Positions 33,074 to 43,206 are shown, counted from the first letter of the stretch. The stretch: 64,000 nucleotides of DNA from Sunxiuqinia rutila (GCF_050589705.1 NZ_JBNGOT010000008.1:62001-126000); one strand, 5' to 3'. Numbers and translations are program-made. Notes: generated from the letters alone by a model not told the origin.

Positions 33074-35244
33074 GCTTGTTTGACCCTGTACTTTTTTAGG
33101 GTAAAGCTAAAGGTGCTGCCCTGCCCTACCTGAGAGTGAATCGCGAGTTTACCGCCATTCATTTCGATGAATTCGCGGCACAGCACCAGGCCAAGGCCCG
33201 AGCCTTTTTCGTTGCTCGTACCATAAGTTGACAAATGGTCGTTGGGATCTAAAAGCCTCGGGAGGTCGTTCTCTGCAATGCCAACACCGGTGTCCTTGAT
33301 ACTTACTTCGATGAAATTGGCATCCACCGGTTTTACAAGGATGTCAACTTTCCCATTTTCCGGTGTAAATTTCAGGGCATTCGAGAGTAGGTTACGAACA
33401 ACCAGATCAACCATGTTGTGGTCCGCATAAACCAGCACTTCATCAGGAATGTTTGCCTTCAAGTCAATCTTTTTACGGGTGGCAGTTCGCGAATTTAAAA
33501 TGATGTTATTCTTAATCACCAGATTTAGCTTCAGCTTCTCCGGTTTAAATTGAATGCTGTTTTTCTGCGCTTTAGCCCATAAAAGCAAGTTATCCAGCAA
33601 AAAATAAGTACTCTCTGCTTCATCGCGAAGTTCCTCAAGAATCTGACTGCGCAGTGCTTCATCAAACATTTCCGGAAATTCGGCCAACTGGCTCACCATG
33701 TCTTTAAAGGCTCCTATCGGGTTCCGCAAATCATGCCCGATAATCGACAGAAACTTATCCTTGGTCTGATTAACCCGCAGCAACTCTTCATGCTGTTCAA
33801 TAATTTGCTTATTCTTCTGTTGCAACAAGTCATTCGCTCTTTTCCGGGCTTTATTGTAGCTTAACGAAAGGCCCACCAAAGCCAGCAGCAATGCAATGGC
33901 AACAATAAATGTTCGTGATTGAGACTTTTGTTTGATCAGCTGCAAATCTTTGATTTCATTATCCTTCTGCAGCAACTCAATTTCATTTTCTTTTTCTGAA
34001 AGATCCAACTCCGCCCGGTGAAGAGCCAATTGATGGGTTTGCTTCTCCAGTTTCAGGGAGTCAGCAATTGCCACATATTTTTTGTAATTCTCCAAAGCCC
34101 CGCTATCGTCTTTTTGTTTCTGAAGAATTTCTGATTTCAAGAGATAGGCTTTTTGAATTAACTCTTTCAAACCAATAGCCTTCGCCTCAATCAAACAGTC
34201 ATCTACTATTTCATTGGCCCGAACCAGCTTGTCTTCATGCATATTAACCTGAGAAAGAATCAGCTTGGCATTAATCTCTCCCTCCTTCATACCAAGTGAA
34301 TCAAAAACATGCAGGGATTGATTGGCATAATCGCGCGCCAACGCATTATCGCCTTTTAGCAAATAGGTCTCAGCCAATCCTACCTTTCCAATAGCCAGGT
34401 AAAAGTCGCTGATTGAGTTATTCTCTGCCAGGTCAAAAATCTGATCGTAGTACTGCAGGGCCATGTCGTACTGCCCTTTATCTTTGTATATTTCGCCAAT
34501 GTTATTCAAGACAACCACCTTTCCAAGCAAATCGCCCGAGACTTCATAGGCACGAAGCGTTTTACGATAATACTTTAAGGCCAGATCATAGTCACGCCAG
34601 GCATGATAGTTGACTGCAATATTATTCATGATTCGCGCTACAACAGGCGCATTGCCCGAATACTCAAAATAAGCCAAAGCTTCTGTCATATAGCGCAATC
34701 CGCCGGCTCGGTCGCCTTGGTTGGTTAAAAGAGAACCGATGTTTAACTTGGCCCGCGCCTCCCAGTCGGGTAAACCTGCCTGCGTTGCCTTTTCCAGGGT
34801 TTCCTTAAACAACTCCATGGCTTTGGCATAATTTCCGGTATTCATATGAAAAGCAGCCAAAGCACTTAACCCAATGCTGATATACTTGGCATTTTTTATT
34901 TTGCGGGCAAGGGACAATGCGGGGGTAATAAACTTTTCCCCTTTGTTAAATTCACCGATTGCAATATAGCCAGTTCCAATTAACAGCTTAGCATAACAGA
35001 GTTCATTTGGTCTGTCGGAGTCAGCTAACAAAGCAAGTGCTTTTTCTCCATACTCAATCGTTTTTTCCGGAGTAAGATACAGGTAAGCGTCTGCCAATTC
35101 AAGGCTGGCATCAGCCAGATCAGCACCATGCAAACGGGGTAAAACCTCAAGCAGACTATCTATTTTTGAAGTTTGGACCTGCCCATGAATGGAAGTCATG
35201 GAGCTAAACAAAAGAAGAAAAAAACTTAATACTAGTTTCCTCAA
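33070..35244 (-). CDS. TPR sensor histidine kinase
   Basis: 724 aa. A signal peptide (about 1-22) leads into about eight tetratricopeptide repeats (to about 400), then a coiled coil, a transmembrane helix (RTFIVAIALLLALVGLSLSY, about 440-460), and a kinase core: H-box IIGHDLRNPIGAFKDM, N-box VVRNLLSNALKFTPENG, G1/G2 DTGVGIAEND and GSGLGLVLCREF. The TPR region would sense from the periplasm; the kinase acts in the cytoplasm. The start codon is TTG because no ATG precedes the signal peptide. No response regulator gene is adjacent. Convergent with hutU. Confidence 0.9.
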   Translation of the reverse strand: MRKLVLSFFLLLFSSMTSIHGQVQTSKIDSLLEVLPRLHGADLADASLELADAYLYLTPEKTIEYGEKALALLADSDRPNELCYAKLLIGTGYIAIGEFNKGEKFITPALSLARKIKNAKYISIGLSALAAFHMNTGNYAKAMELFKETLEKATQAGLPDWEARAKLNIGSLLTNQGDRAGGLRYMTEALAYFEYSGNAPVVARIMNNIAVNYHAWRDYDLALKYYRKTLRAYEVSGDLLGKVVVLNNIGEIYKDKGQYDMALQYYDQIFDLAENNSISDFYLAIGKVGLAETYLLKGDNALARDYANQSLHVFDSLGMKEGEINAKLILSQVNMHEDKLVRANEIVDDCLIEAKAIGLKELIQKAYLLKSEILQKQKDDSGALENYKKYVAIADSLKLEKQTHQLALHRAELDLSEKENEIELLQKDNEIKDLQLIKQKSQSRTFIVAIALLLALVGLSLSYNKARKRANDLLQQKNKQIIEQHEELLRVNQTKDKFLSIIGHDLRNPIGAFKDMVSQLAEFPEMFDEALRSQILEELRDEAESTYFLLDNLLLWAKAQKNSIQFKPEKLKLNLVIKNNIILNSRTATRKKIDLKANIPDEVLVYADHNMVDLVVRNLLSNALKFTPENGKVDILVKPVDANFIEVSIKDTGVGIAENDLPRLLDPNDHLSTYGTSNEKGSGLGLVLCREFIEMNGGKLAIHSQVGQGSTFSFTLKKYRVKQA

Positions 35245-35304
35245 AGCAAAAACTTTAATATTACTAGTAAAAATAACCTTAATTTATCTGTTTTTCCAAA
35301 TTTT

Positions 35305-35637
35305 TTAGGAGAACATTAACTGATAAGGTCTGGCTAACTGCTCCTGGAGTTCATGAATACTGAAACTTCTGCTCTTCCGAATATACTCATGCCCGTCTAA
35401 AATCACCTGAAGGGTTGGCACCACAAAAATACGGTTTTGGGCCGCCAACTCCGGCGACTCATTGAGATTGACATAGGCCAGCTTAACCTTTGGAAAGTGC
35501 TGCCGGATCATTTCTCCCACTTTCGGTTTCAGCACTTTGCATACCTGGCACTCAACCGTTGAATAGTATACCAAAAGCGCAGGTTCATTGGCAACCAGCG
35601 CTTGATATTCTTCCAGATTTTGAATGGTTTGATACAT
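35305..35637 (-). CDS. Thioredoxin-fold protein
   Basis: 110 aa from the ATG at 35637, one base after the CoA-binding gene stop; a five-codon longer frame overlaps that gene. LVYYSTVECQVCKVLKPKVGEM carries a C-x2-C pair (CQVC) in place of the canonical CGPC, and VPTLQVILDGHEYIRK includes the cis-Pro. It is a divergent thioredoxin, probably cytoplasmic. Last gene of the porU-porV-ispF unit. Confidence 0.8.
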   Translation of the reverse strand: MYQTIQNLEEYQALVANEPALLVYYSTVECQVCKVLKPKVGEMIRQHFPKVKLAYVNLNESPELAAQNRIFVVPTLQVILDGHEYIRKSRSFSIHELQEQLARPYQLMFS

Positions 35638-35638
35638 A

Positions 35639-36001
35639 TCAGTAGGCCCCAATGCTTAATAAAACCAATGTACAGGCTTCTTCAGCCTCTATCCCTTTGT
35701 TCTCCAGTTTTCGAACCAATTCCTGATTTTCCGTTCCCGGATTGAAAATAACCCGTCGGGGATTTAACTCAAAAAGGTAATCGTAATAATCGGGCTGATG
35801 GCGCGGCCCCACATAAAGCGTTACTGTATCAATTTCGGAGTAAGGCTTTTTAGACGTGTCAAACTCAACATCTTCCACTTTTCCTGCACGAGGAGCAATG
35901 GCCACAACTGGGTGTCCGTTGTTGCGTAAAGCTTTGATCGCCTTATGAGAATAGCGATCGGGGTTTTCGCTGGCCCCAATGACCAAGGTATTTTTTTTCA
36001 T
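35639..36001 (-). CDS. CoA-binding (Rossmann) protein
   Basis: 120 aa single-domain protein of the CoA-binding/YccU type: NTLVIGASENPDRYSHKAIKALRNNGHPV at the N terminus, then TVTLYVGPRHQ and VIFNPGTENQEL. Members bind CoA or a nucleotide by a Rossmann fold; physiological role unknown. Its ATG overlaps the ispF stop in an ATGA arrangement. Confidence 0.88.
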   Translation of the reverse strand: MKKNTLVIGASENPDRYSHKAIKALRNNGHPVVAIAPRAGKVEDVEFDTSKKPYSEIDTVTLYVGPRHQPDYYDYLFELNPRRVIFNPGTENQELVRKLENKGIEAEEACTLVLLSIGAY

Positions 36002-36486
36002 GATTCTTTTTTCACTAATAAGACAACAGCATGCGCCGACATGCCTTCTTCTCTTCCTTCAAAACCAAGTTGCTCGGTGGTCGTTGCTTTTATTGAAATG
36101 GCTAGATCATCAGCCTGCAGCACTTCCGTCAGCTTTTGCTCCATCAAAGGAATATGATTTTTCAACTTAGGCTTTTGGGCTGCAATGGTAATATCTGCAT
36201 TCCCCAATACGTAGCCTTTACTTTCGACCAAGTCTTTTACTTTGGCCAGCAATATTTTACTATCCACATTTTTAAAATCGGCTGAATTATCCGGAAAGTG
36301 ATAACCAATGTCGCGAAGCTTCACGGCTCCGAGCATCGCATCACATAAGGCATGAATAATCACATCGCCATCAGAATGGGCAACGGTTCCTTTATCATGT
36401 TCAATAAGGATACCTCCCAACCACAGGCTTTCTCCGACAGCTAAACGATGAACATCGTAGCCGTACCCAATACGAAATGGCATCAT
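35998..36486 (-). CDS. ispF: 2-C-methyl-D-erythritol 2,4-cyclodiphosphate synthase
   Basis: 162 aa. Metal-binding GYDVHRL (Asp and His), the HSDGDVIIHALCDAMLGA block and the C-terminal ATTTEQLGFEGREEGMSAHAV block are intact. It makes the cyclic diphosphate of the MEP pathway, supplying IPP and DMAPP for quinones, undecaprenyl carriers and presumably the prenyl synthase elsewhere in this window. The start ATG overlaps the porV stop (ATGA), and its stop overlaps the next gene the same way, so it is translationally coupled to the secretion gene. Confidence 0.96.
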   Translation of the reverse strand: MMPFRIGYGYDVHRLAVGESLWLGGILIEHDKGTVAHSDGDVIIHALCDAMLGAVKLRDIGYHFPDNSADFKNVDSKILLAKVKDLVESKGYVLGNADITIAAQKPKLKNHIPLMEQKLTEVLQADDLAISIKATTTEQLGFEGREEGMSAHAVVLLVKKES

Positions 36487-37649
36487 CGGCGTTGGTTGTT
36501 AAAAGATTCGAAATCAAATGAGAGTGTAAAACGTAAGGTGTTTTCAAGCGGATGATTCCGCACCGTTGGTATCAGGTAAGAAAAATCAAGGGCAAAAACA
36601 TTCAATTTCAAGCCCGCACCTGCTGTCATAAATTTTCGGTTTCCTTTATTTTCATTCTCATAAAAATAACCAACGCGCAAGGCAAACTGCTTGTTGTACC
36701 AATATTCAGCCCCCACGGCATAGCTAATCTCCTGCAATTCTTCTTTCAGCCCGCCGGGCGCATCGCCAAATGAACTGAAGATACCGGAGATTACCGATTT
36801 ATCCTCGCTAAAACCACCTTCCACAATATCAACTGAATCTGTACTTGGTGTAGGAACCAATAATTTATTGATATCAAAATAAAAACCGATGGTGTTGTAT
36901 TGATCCATCTCGGTTTGATAACCGACTCCCAACTTCAGGTTGGTAGGAATAAAGTCTTTAGTTTGCCCGTCGGTATAGGAAATTTTACTTCCGATGTTGG
37001 AAATATTAATACCGGCCGAAAAAACGGACTCCTTCCGGTTCACCCGCATTTCATTCTGGTAATAAAACGCAATGTCAGCCGCGTAAGAGTTACCTGCTGT
37101 TGATGGCACTCCATTAACCAACTGTCCGCCGGTTAAATCCGACCGGATGTAACGCATGGCCACCGATCCGGAAAAATGGTCGCTTAACAAACGGGTGTAA
37201 GCCACATCAATCGCAAACTCATTGGGACTTTGCTGACCTTGAAAATCACCATAATCACTCATAAACGATATGTCGCCCAGTGAAAAGTAACGGAGTGAAG
37301 CACTGATGGTCTGTAAGTCATCCAGGCGTTTATACCCCACCAGGTAGGCCAAATTAATGTCATCAACCAGGTTGCGCAGCCAAGGGGTATAAGAAAGAGC
37401 AACCCCCATCTCGCTATCGATAAAAGCATATTTCGCAGGATTCCAATGCTGAGAATTCATGTCTGGCGTAGAGGCAACTCCGGCGTCTCCCATTGCTCCG
37501 GCCCGTGAGTCAGGCGCAATTGTCAGAAAAGGCACACCGGTTAAAATTGTGTTAGCTCCTGTTGTTGATGAAGTGGCCTGTGCAAAAGTCTCGTTGGAGA
37601 AGAGCATAAGTCCAATCAAAAAAGCAAGAACTGTAAATCGTTTTTTCAT
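36483..37649 (-). CDS. porV: Type IX secretion outer-membrane protein PorV
   Basis: 388 aa from the ATG at 37649; the frame extends two codons further to a GTG. A signal peptide (ending ETFAQA) is followed by a 14-strand FadL-like barrel pattern with the PorV opening GANTILTGVPFLTIAPDSRAG and AMGDAGVA, plus HWNPAKYAF. PorV shuttles cargo from the translocon to the attachment complex, in which PorU is the sortase; porU lies directly upstream, 116 bp apart on the same strand. Confidence 0.93.
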   Translation of the reverse strand: MKKRFTVLAFLIGLMLFSNETFAQATSSTTGANTILTGVPFLTIAPDSRAGAMGDAGVASTPDMNSQHWNPAKYAFIDSEMGVALSYTPWLRNLVDDINLAYLVGYKRLDDLQTISASLRYFSLGDISFMSDYGDFQGQQSPNEFAIDVAYTRLLSDHFSGSVAMRYIRSDLTGGQLVNGVPSTAGNSYAADIAFYYQNEMRVNRKESVFSAGINISNIGSKISYTDGQTKDFIPTNLKLGVGYQTEMDQYNTIGFYFDINKLLVPTPSTDSVDIVEGGFSEDKSVISGIFSSFGDAPGGLKEELQEISYAVGAEYWYNKQFALRVGYFYENENKGNRKFMTAGAGLKLNVFALDFSYLIPTVRNHPLENTLRFTLSFDFESFNNQRR

Positions 37650-37765
37650 TATCACTATTTCAAGGTATTGAATTGCAAATATAGATCATCGTAAAAGAGT
37701 TCCCAAGCAGGAAACCCAAAATGGAGAACGTAGCGTAAGGCGTAAAAAGTATATCACAGAACAAA

Positions 37766-40700
37766 CTAATAGCGCGAAATAATAATTTTACCGGCTTTGT
37801 TGGCCGAATAACCATCGTCGGCTGTAATGATAACCCGATAAAGGTAAGCGCCGTTGCGCACCAACATCTGGCTTTCATTGATTGGCCACACCAACGGTAA
37901 ACTTTCCGTTCCGTTTGAACCCAGACGCTGTTTTAACACCTCGACCAAACTGCCGGACAGGTTGTAGATTTCCAGCTGGGTATCGAACGATTCATCCGGA
38001 CGATTGTGCGTAAATACAAAGTTAGCAAAATCACTGGCCGGATTGGGATAAGTTTCCAAACTTAGAATTTCGAGCTTGGAATCAACCACAAACCGAATTT
38101 CAACCTCTGTGGAGTTATTCAGCACATCCCACACTTTAAACTTGAGCGTGTGCTCCCCCACACTCAGGTTGTTCAGGGGAAAAATAACCTGTCCTTTTTT
38201 ATAGCTGTCCTTTTCACTCAAAAAATAATCATTCAGCACCATCACATTCGAATAATCATCATCCAGAACCAGCGTAATATCATGCCCGATTCCTACCCCG
38301 ATGGTATTGATTCCATGCTCATCTTCAATATTAACAATTAAAACAGCATTTTTTCCAACCCGGTCGCCCGATTTAAACTCCGGACTATTCAGGTAAAGAT
38401 CAACGGCAGGCCCTTCCGTATCATTAACGGAACCATCAACCGCACCTCCAATCTCAAACTCATCAAAAACGCCATGTGCATCAAGCTCGCCATTGTTGGC
38501 ATAGTAGCTGATTTTACCGCTTCCCACAGCATAAGAAATGTCTTTGGGGATGATAAATGAGAATTCAAACCGGCCATCAGTCACCGAAGTAACTCCCTTG
38601 TAAATAACATGATCCTGCATTTCAAAACTGAAAGGCTCTTCACCATTATTTCCCAGCGTTTCCACCGGATATTTCTTGTCATACACCACCGGCATCAACT
38701 CGCCATTGAAATCGGTCAACACCTTCCCGGTATGATCTGCGACCTTCCCAGCAATGGTCACCACCGACAAGGCTCCTAACTCTTCGGTCAGTTCACTGAC
38801 TGGCTGACCATTGATCGTTTCTGTTTGAACATGAAATTTCGGGAAAGCCAAGCGCAGTGCAGGATCGGCCAGGAGTGTAAAACTTCGTTTATTAATTCCG
38901 GTATTGACCCCGTTTTTGGAGCGCTTCAGCACATCGCCCATGCGCAGGTTATTACCGTGCTCATCCTGACTAAACACATGGGCATAAAATTCTTTGTTCA
39001 GCACATAATTCGGATTGGAATAAACAACCCGGGTGGTACTGAAAAGGCCGATGCCTCCACCATTGGGATTGAAAAGAATGTGCTCACCCCCACTCTTCTC
39101 ATCGGCATCAAACCGACTGATCTCACAAGTTGCCGTAACAAAAACCGGAAGCTTATTATAGTTCGACCAGTTATCAATTTCACTGGGGGTTAACACCTTT
39201 TCGGCAGCCAGCGTCGTTTCGCTGGCATGTCCGGTATAATTCAGGATCAGCACCCCTTCTTTTACCCGATTGTTAATGGCCTCGTTCACTTCCGGATACC
39301 GGTTGCCACTGGTTGTTGACTGTTCCTGATAAGCATCAAAATAGATTTTATCGGTATAAAATGCCGAACTGGTTTCATTGACAATCGTGGCTAATCCCTC
39401 CGCTTGAGTCATATGCACATTGGAGTCCTCATCGTCGCCAATAAAGGCAATAACATTCCGCCAGTTGCCCAGTGAGCTGTTGCTGGCATAATTCCTGATT
39501 TTATCAACGGCAATTTTTGCTTCAGCAACGGTATTGGCCGGAATACGTCCGATTCCCAAATCAATCATCCCCTGATATTCACCTTCGCCTTCATCCAAAA
39601 GCACAAAAAAGTCGTCGGTAACAAAAGACGAAGTTGGCAACAGGGAGTTGGGCGACTGGTAAGTCAAAATAAGATTGGTTGCTTCCCCGCGAATGTTTTT
39701 ATTGTCATAGCTGCCATCACCAAACAAAAGCACATATTTCAGCGATGAATTCGGCTGCTGGTAAAGCATTTTCAAAAAATTGCGGATACCAGCCACATCG
39801 GGCGCTCCTCCGGAGAATTCATTGTAAATTTTGTCAGGAGTCACCACTTCAACGGCCAAGGCTCCATTTTGCCCATGAAATTGAGCCAAGGCATTAGCTT
39901 CATTCAAAAAGTCAGGATGTGTAATAATTACCATATCCATCCCGGTCAGGCCATGCAGGTTTTGTGCATCAATCGGTCCAACCAACTCCGGCCGGGGCAA
40001 TTCAGCCCTCGTATTGAAAGCCACAAACTCACACAACTCATCGGTAGCTGCTTTAAAACTCGCCCGGCTATTTTCAATGGAAAAAGGCATGGATACAGGC
40101 TGAGTAAAATCAGTTACATCCCAAATCTGCCAATCGCCGCTGGAAACGGTTAAGTCAAATTGAGTCAGCATACCGCTTCCAACACTGGCTAAATCACGAA
40201 ACACCAATTGATCCTTCACCTCGAGCTTGCGCCGATAGTTCAATCTTATAAAGTCGAGCCAGGCAAAGGAAGTGTTGTTCGAAGCGCTGTAGCGCAAGCC
40301 AACATTCAGGCGCTCTTCGGAAGAGGTAATTTCGTACGAGGTACTTTCCAGGTCGGCATAGGTGGCAACAGCATCGCCCATATTCACTGGGGTGAAATTT
40401 AAGGCATCAACATTCGATTTATTAAGACTCACCTGAAAGGCAGAACTACTTCCCGAACGTCCGGCCCCGGTCAAATCAACATGAACAGTTCGCGCGTCGG
40501 CCAGGTTTGAAAGTGGTAAAACCACAGACCGGCTTTGCCCGTTCGAAAACTTTTCGCCAAACCACCTTCGCCCAGAACGGATCAGGTTTTCCTGTTCCAG
40601 TTCATGAACCAATCGCTCATCAAAAGTGGAAGTCTGGTAATTGGCAAGGGCTATAATTTCAGGGGCCGTGACAATCGTCATTTGACTGCCCTGATCCGTT

Positions 40701-41479
40701 AAAAAGTAATAGGCATGATCCGAATAATCGTTTCGCGCATGAACAAACTGTCTGGTGGTTTCATCCAACTCCCAGCGCACTGTTCCGGTAGCATAAAAGA
40801 ACAGGCACTTTTCTCCCTGACCATTCTGCCCATGAAAAATTGCGTTTTGTTGTAAGTCATCCCAGTAGAATTCGTCGTTCATTTTTGGCAGCATATAACC
40901 TCCGTTGCCATACAAACAAACAGTTTCAGGCTGGCTAAAGCCCCACTCCTGAAGCTGAGCGTATGTAATTTGATGTACTCCCTCTGCAGTAGTTTTTATT
41001 TTCACCCATCTTCCGGAAGCCAAAACCGACGATCGCGTCTGAACCTCATTCTTCAGGCGTACGGACTTCGCCGACACAGTATATGTCTCGATATCAAATG
41101 AAACCAAGCGCTTTAACGAATTACCTTTCTGAATAACTGGCATAAAATGAAGCATGGCGAAAAACTTCCCATCCGAGGAGCCATAGCGGGGCTTAACTAC
41201 AAGCGAGTCACCTAACGCTTTCAACTCCGTTCCTTGGCCATCAATCGTCTCAAACACAAAGTTGACCAGTTCAATCCGTTTATTGGGTCCCTCCAGTTCA
41301 ATTATCTCCTGATAAATGGGCAAACCATCGTCGGAGATGTAAGCCTGTTCGAATGCTCCGAATGGTTGAAGACCGCTCATTGTTGCTGCATCCGTCCACA
41401 AAATCTGACGTTGATCAGGAAGGGCAGACACAGCTTCTGAGTACAAGAAAATAATTAAAATAAACAAATATAATCTCAT
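37766..41479 (-). CDS. porU: Type IX secretion sortase PorU
   Basis: 1237 aa from the ATG at 41479; one TTG codon precedes it. The signal peptide (ending AVSA) is followed by a beta-rich N-terminal region and a gingipain-type C25 peptidase domain. The catalytic His lies in LNYTGHASETTLAAE and the Cys in FVTATCEISRFD. The C terminus carries its own sorting-like domain (TYPNPASDFANF and a final KAGKIIISRY). It removes cargo signal domains and transfers them to A-LPS at the cell surface. First gene of the porU-porV-ispF-CoA-Trx run. Confidence 0.93.
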   Translation of the reverse strand: MRLYLFILIIFLYSEAVSALPDQRQILWTDAATMSGLQPFGAFEQAYISDDGLPIYQEIIELEGPNKRIELVNFVFETIDGQGTELKALGDSLVVKPRYGSSDGKFFAMLHFMPVIQKGNSLKRLVSFDIETYTVSAKSVRLKNEVQTRSSVLASGRWVKIKTTAEGVHQITYAQLQEWGFSQPETVCLYGNGGYMLPKMNDEFYWDDLQQNAIFHGQNGQGEKCLFFYATGTVRWELDETTRQFVHARNDYSDHAYYFLTDQGSQMTIVTAPEIIALANYQTSTFDERLVHELEQENLIRSGRRWFGEKFSNGQSRSVVLPLSNLADARTVHVDLTGAGRSGSSSAFQVSLNKSNVDALNFTPVNMGDAVATYADLESTSYEITSSEERLNVGLRYSASNNTSFAWLDFIRLNYRRKLEVKDQLVFRDLASVGSGMLTQFDLTVSSGDWQIWDVTDFTQPVSMPFSIENSRASFKAATDELCEFVAFNTRAELPRPELVGPIDAQNLHGLTGMDMVIITHPDFLNEANALAQFHGQNGALAVEVVTPDKIYNEFSGGAPDVAGIRNFLKMLYQQPNSSLKYVLLFGDGSYDNKNIRGEATNLILTYQSPNSLLPTSSFVTDDFFVLLDEGEGEYQGMIDLGIGRIPANTVAEAKIAVDKIRNYASNSSLGNWRNVIAFIGDDEDSNVHMTQAEGLATIVNETSSAFYTDKIYFDAYQEQSTTSGNRYPEVNEAINNRVKEGVLILNYTGHASETTLAAEKVLTPSEIDNWSNYNKLPVFVTATCEISRFDADEKSGGEHILFNPNGGGIGLFSTTRVVYSNPNYVLNKEFYAHVFSQDEHGNNLRMGDVLKRSKNGVNTGINKRSFTLLADPALRLAFPKFHVQTETINGQPVSELTEELGALSVVTIAGKVADHTGKVLTDFNGELMPVVYDKKYPVETLGNNGEEPFSFEMQDHVIYKGVTSVTDGRFEFSFIIPKDISYAVGSGKISYYANNGELDAHGVFDEFEIGGAVDGSVNDTEGPAVDLYLNSPEFKSGDRVGKNAVLIVNIEDEHGINTIGVGIGHDITLVLDDDYSNVMVLNDYFLSEKDSYKKGQVIFPLNNLSVGEHTLKFKVWDVLNNSTEVEIRFVVDSKLEILSLETYPNPASDFANFVFTHNRPDESFDTQLEIYNLSGSLVEVLKQRLGSNGTESLPLVWPINESQMLVRNGAYLYRVIITADDGYSANKAGKIIISRY

Positions 41480-41585
41480 CAAAACAAGACTCTTGATTTA
41501 AAAATGAAACACCTTCAACCATAAATCCCTAACAATTAAGGATCATTAATCAAAGAGAATAATGTCGTTTTCTCTTGCAAATAGG

Positions 41586-41593
41586 CAAAAATA
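41586..41593 (-). promoter_or_regulatory. Candidate -7 box of the porU operon
   Basis: On the minus strand TATTTTTG matches TAnnTTTG, 107 bp upstream of the porU ATG. A well-spaced -33 element is not evident, so confidence is low. Confidence 0.3.
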
Positions 41594-41662
41594 CAAAGAC
41601 TATTCAACAATTTCTTATTAAAAAGTTGTACAAACCAAACAATAAGAATAGAACAATTTAGT

Positions 41663-41670
41663 TATATTTG
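41663..41670 (+). promoter_or_regulatory. TAnnTTTG promoter box of gldJ
   Basis: TATATTTG matches the consensus exactly and ends 29 bp before the ATG at 41700, a typical leader length for the phylum. No clear -33 TTTG. Confidence 0.5.
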
Positions 41671-41699
41671 TGCATAATAAAATCAAACTGAAAATACAG

Positions 41700-43151
41700 A
41701 TGATGAAATTTAAGGCCGTATTATTCTTAAGTTTGGCTGTCTTGATGGCAGGTTGTGGGCTTTTAGGGAAAGGTGGCAAAGCAAAAAAAGCATCAAGTAC
41801 AACCGGATGGGAATACAACAATCCTGACAACGGAGGTTTTCAAGCCGATGGCGATTACAACCAAATTACAGGCCCCGGACTCACCTTCATCGAAGGGGGA
41901 ACATTCACAATGGGACGTGTGGAGCAAGACGTTATGTATGATTGGAACAACATGCCCCGACGGGTAACTGTCGCTTCGTTTTATATGGATGAAACCGAAG
42001 TTTCGAATCTTGACTACCGTGAATTCATTTTCTGGCTTCAACGGGTTTACCCGGAGCACCCGGGAAAAGCCAAAGCGGCCCTGCCTGACACCTTGGTATG
42101 GCGCAAAGAGTTGGGCTATAACGAACCTTATATCCAAAACTATTTCAGACATCCTGCTTACAGCGACTATCCTGTAGTTGGAGTTAGCTGGTTGCAAGCC
42201 GACGCTTATTGCAAATGGCGGACAGATCGTGTCAACGAGCAAATTCTGGTTGATCGTGGCGTACTGCAACACGACAACACCCAAACAGGTCAGAATGTCT
42301 ACACGACAAACAGCTATTTGGCCGGACTTTATGAAGGTACAGAAGGCGATAATCCCATTGAAGATGCTGCCGGAAATGCGCGCAAGCTTAAGTGGGAAGA
42401 TGGAGTTCTGCTCCCCAATTACCGGCTTCCAACCGAAGCAGAGTGGGAATATGCAGCCTACGGTTTGATTGGAAATGCCGATGGCGAATTATTGACTGAG
42501 CGCAAACTTTACCCTTGGAATGGAAGTTACCTGCGCGATGACTCCAAAAAAGACCGCGGACAGATGATGGCAAACTTTGTTCGTGGTCGTGGAGATATGA
42601 TGGGTATGGCTGGTGCTCTTAATGACAACGCCGACATTACAGCTCCAGTTAATTCATACCATCCCAATGATTATGGTCTGTATTGTATGGCCGGAAATGT
42701 AAACGAATGGGTTGCTGACGTATACCGTCCGATGAACCAACAGGATGTTGACGAATTTCAACCTTTCCGCGGAAATGTGTTCACGCAATATCGCCGGGAT
42801 GGAGATGGAAATCTGGTTCGCAACGAATATGGCGAGTTAATTCAGGACACCATTGCTGATTACCGCAACTTTAAAGATGGAGACTACAGTTCTCAGATCA
42901 TTGAAGGACCGGACTGGCAAGCCTTACAGGATCAGCTGTCCACTGAAGATATGTATCTGAAATCAGACGAAGCCGGACAATTCACCTCGTTAATTTCAGA
43001 CAACGTGCGGGTTTACAAAGGTGGATCATGGAAAGATCGTGCTTACTGGCTCATTCCTGGGACACGACGTTATCTGGAACAAGATCAGGCAAGCAATGAT
43101 ATTGGTTTCCGTTGTGCAATGACAAGAGTAGGAAGCCCTCAGGGGTTCTAA
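41700..43151 (+). CDS. gldJ: GldJ-like SUMF1-domain lipoprotein (gliding / type IX secretion)
   Basis: 483 aa from tandem ATGs at 41700/41703. A lipoprotein signal (FLSLAVLMAGC) is followed by a formylglycine-generating-enzyme-like (SUMF1) domain: GPGLTFIEGGTFTMG, DETEVSNLDYREF, YRLPTEAEWEYAA, GNVNEWVADVY and VYKGGSWKDRAYW. GldJ and GldK share this fold without the enzyme's function. Divergence from porU and the following murF matches the arrangement of gldJ near porU/porV in Flavobacterium as I recall it, so GldJ is preferred over GldK/PorK. It should lie at the inner face of the outer membrane. Confidence 0.8.
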   Translation: MMKFKAVLFLSLAVLMAGCGLLGKGGKAKKASSTTGWEYNNPDNGGFQADGDYNQITGPGLTFIEGGTFTMGRVEQDVMYDWNNMPRRVTVASFYMDETEVSNLDYREFIFWLQRVYPEHPGKAKAALPDTLVWRKELGYNEPYIQNYFRHPAYSDYPVVGVSWLQADAYCKWRTDRVNEQILVDRGVLQHDNTQTGQNVYTTNSYLAGLYEGTEGDNPIEDAAGNARKLKWEDGVLLPNYRLPTEAEWEYAAYGLIGNADGELLTERKLYPWNGSYLRDDSKKDRGQMMANFVRGRGDMMGMAGALNDNADITAPVNSYHPNDYGLYCMAGNVNEWVADVYRPMNQQDVDEFQPFRGNVFTQYRRDGDGNLVRNEYGELIQDTIADYRNFKDGDYSSQIIEGPDWQALQDQLSTEDMYLKSDEAGQFTSLISDNVRVYKGGSWKDRAYWLIPGTRRYLEQDQASNDIGFRCAMTRVGSPQGF

Positions 43152-43173
43152 AAAAAATAAGCAAATTCCATTT

Positions 43174-43206
43174 AAACCTCATTTGAAAAAATGGGGTTTT
43201 ATTTTT
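43174..43206 (+). terminator. Terminator after gldJ
   Basis: AAACCTCATTT-GAAA-AAATGGGGTTT forms an 11-bp stem (one G-U) with a GAAA tetraloop and a following T-rich run, just before murF. Confidence 0.75.

Noticed and set aside
33070..35244. Hut operon regulator
   Set aside because: The kinase is convergent with hutU, with overlapping stops only, so there is no operon link.
41700..43151. True formylglycine-generating enzyme
   Set aside because: A lipoprotein signal and the position beside porU/porV fit GldJ, and no sulfatase gene is near.
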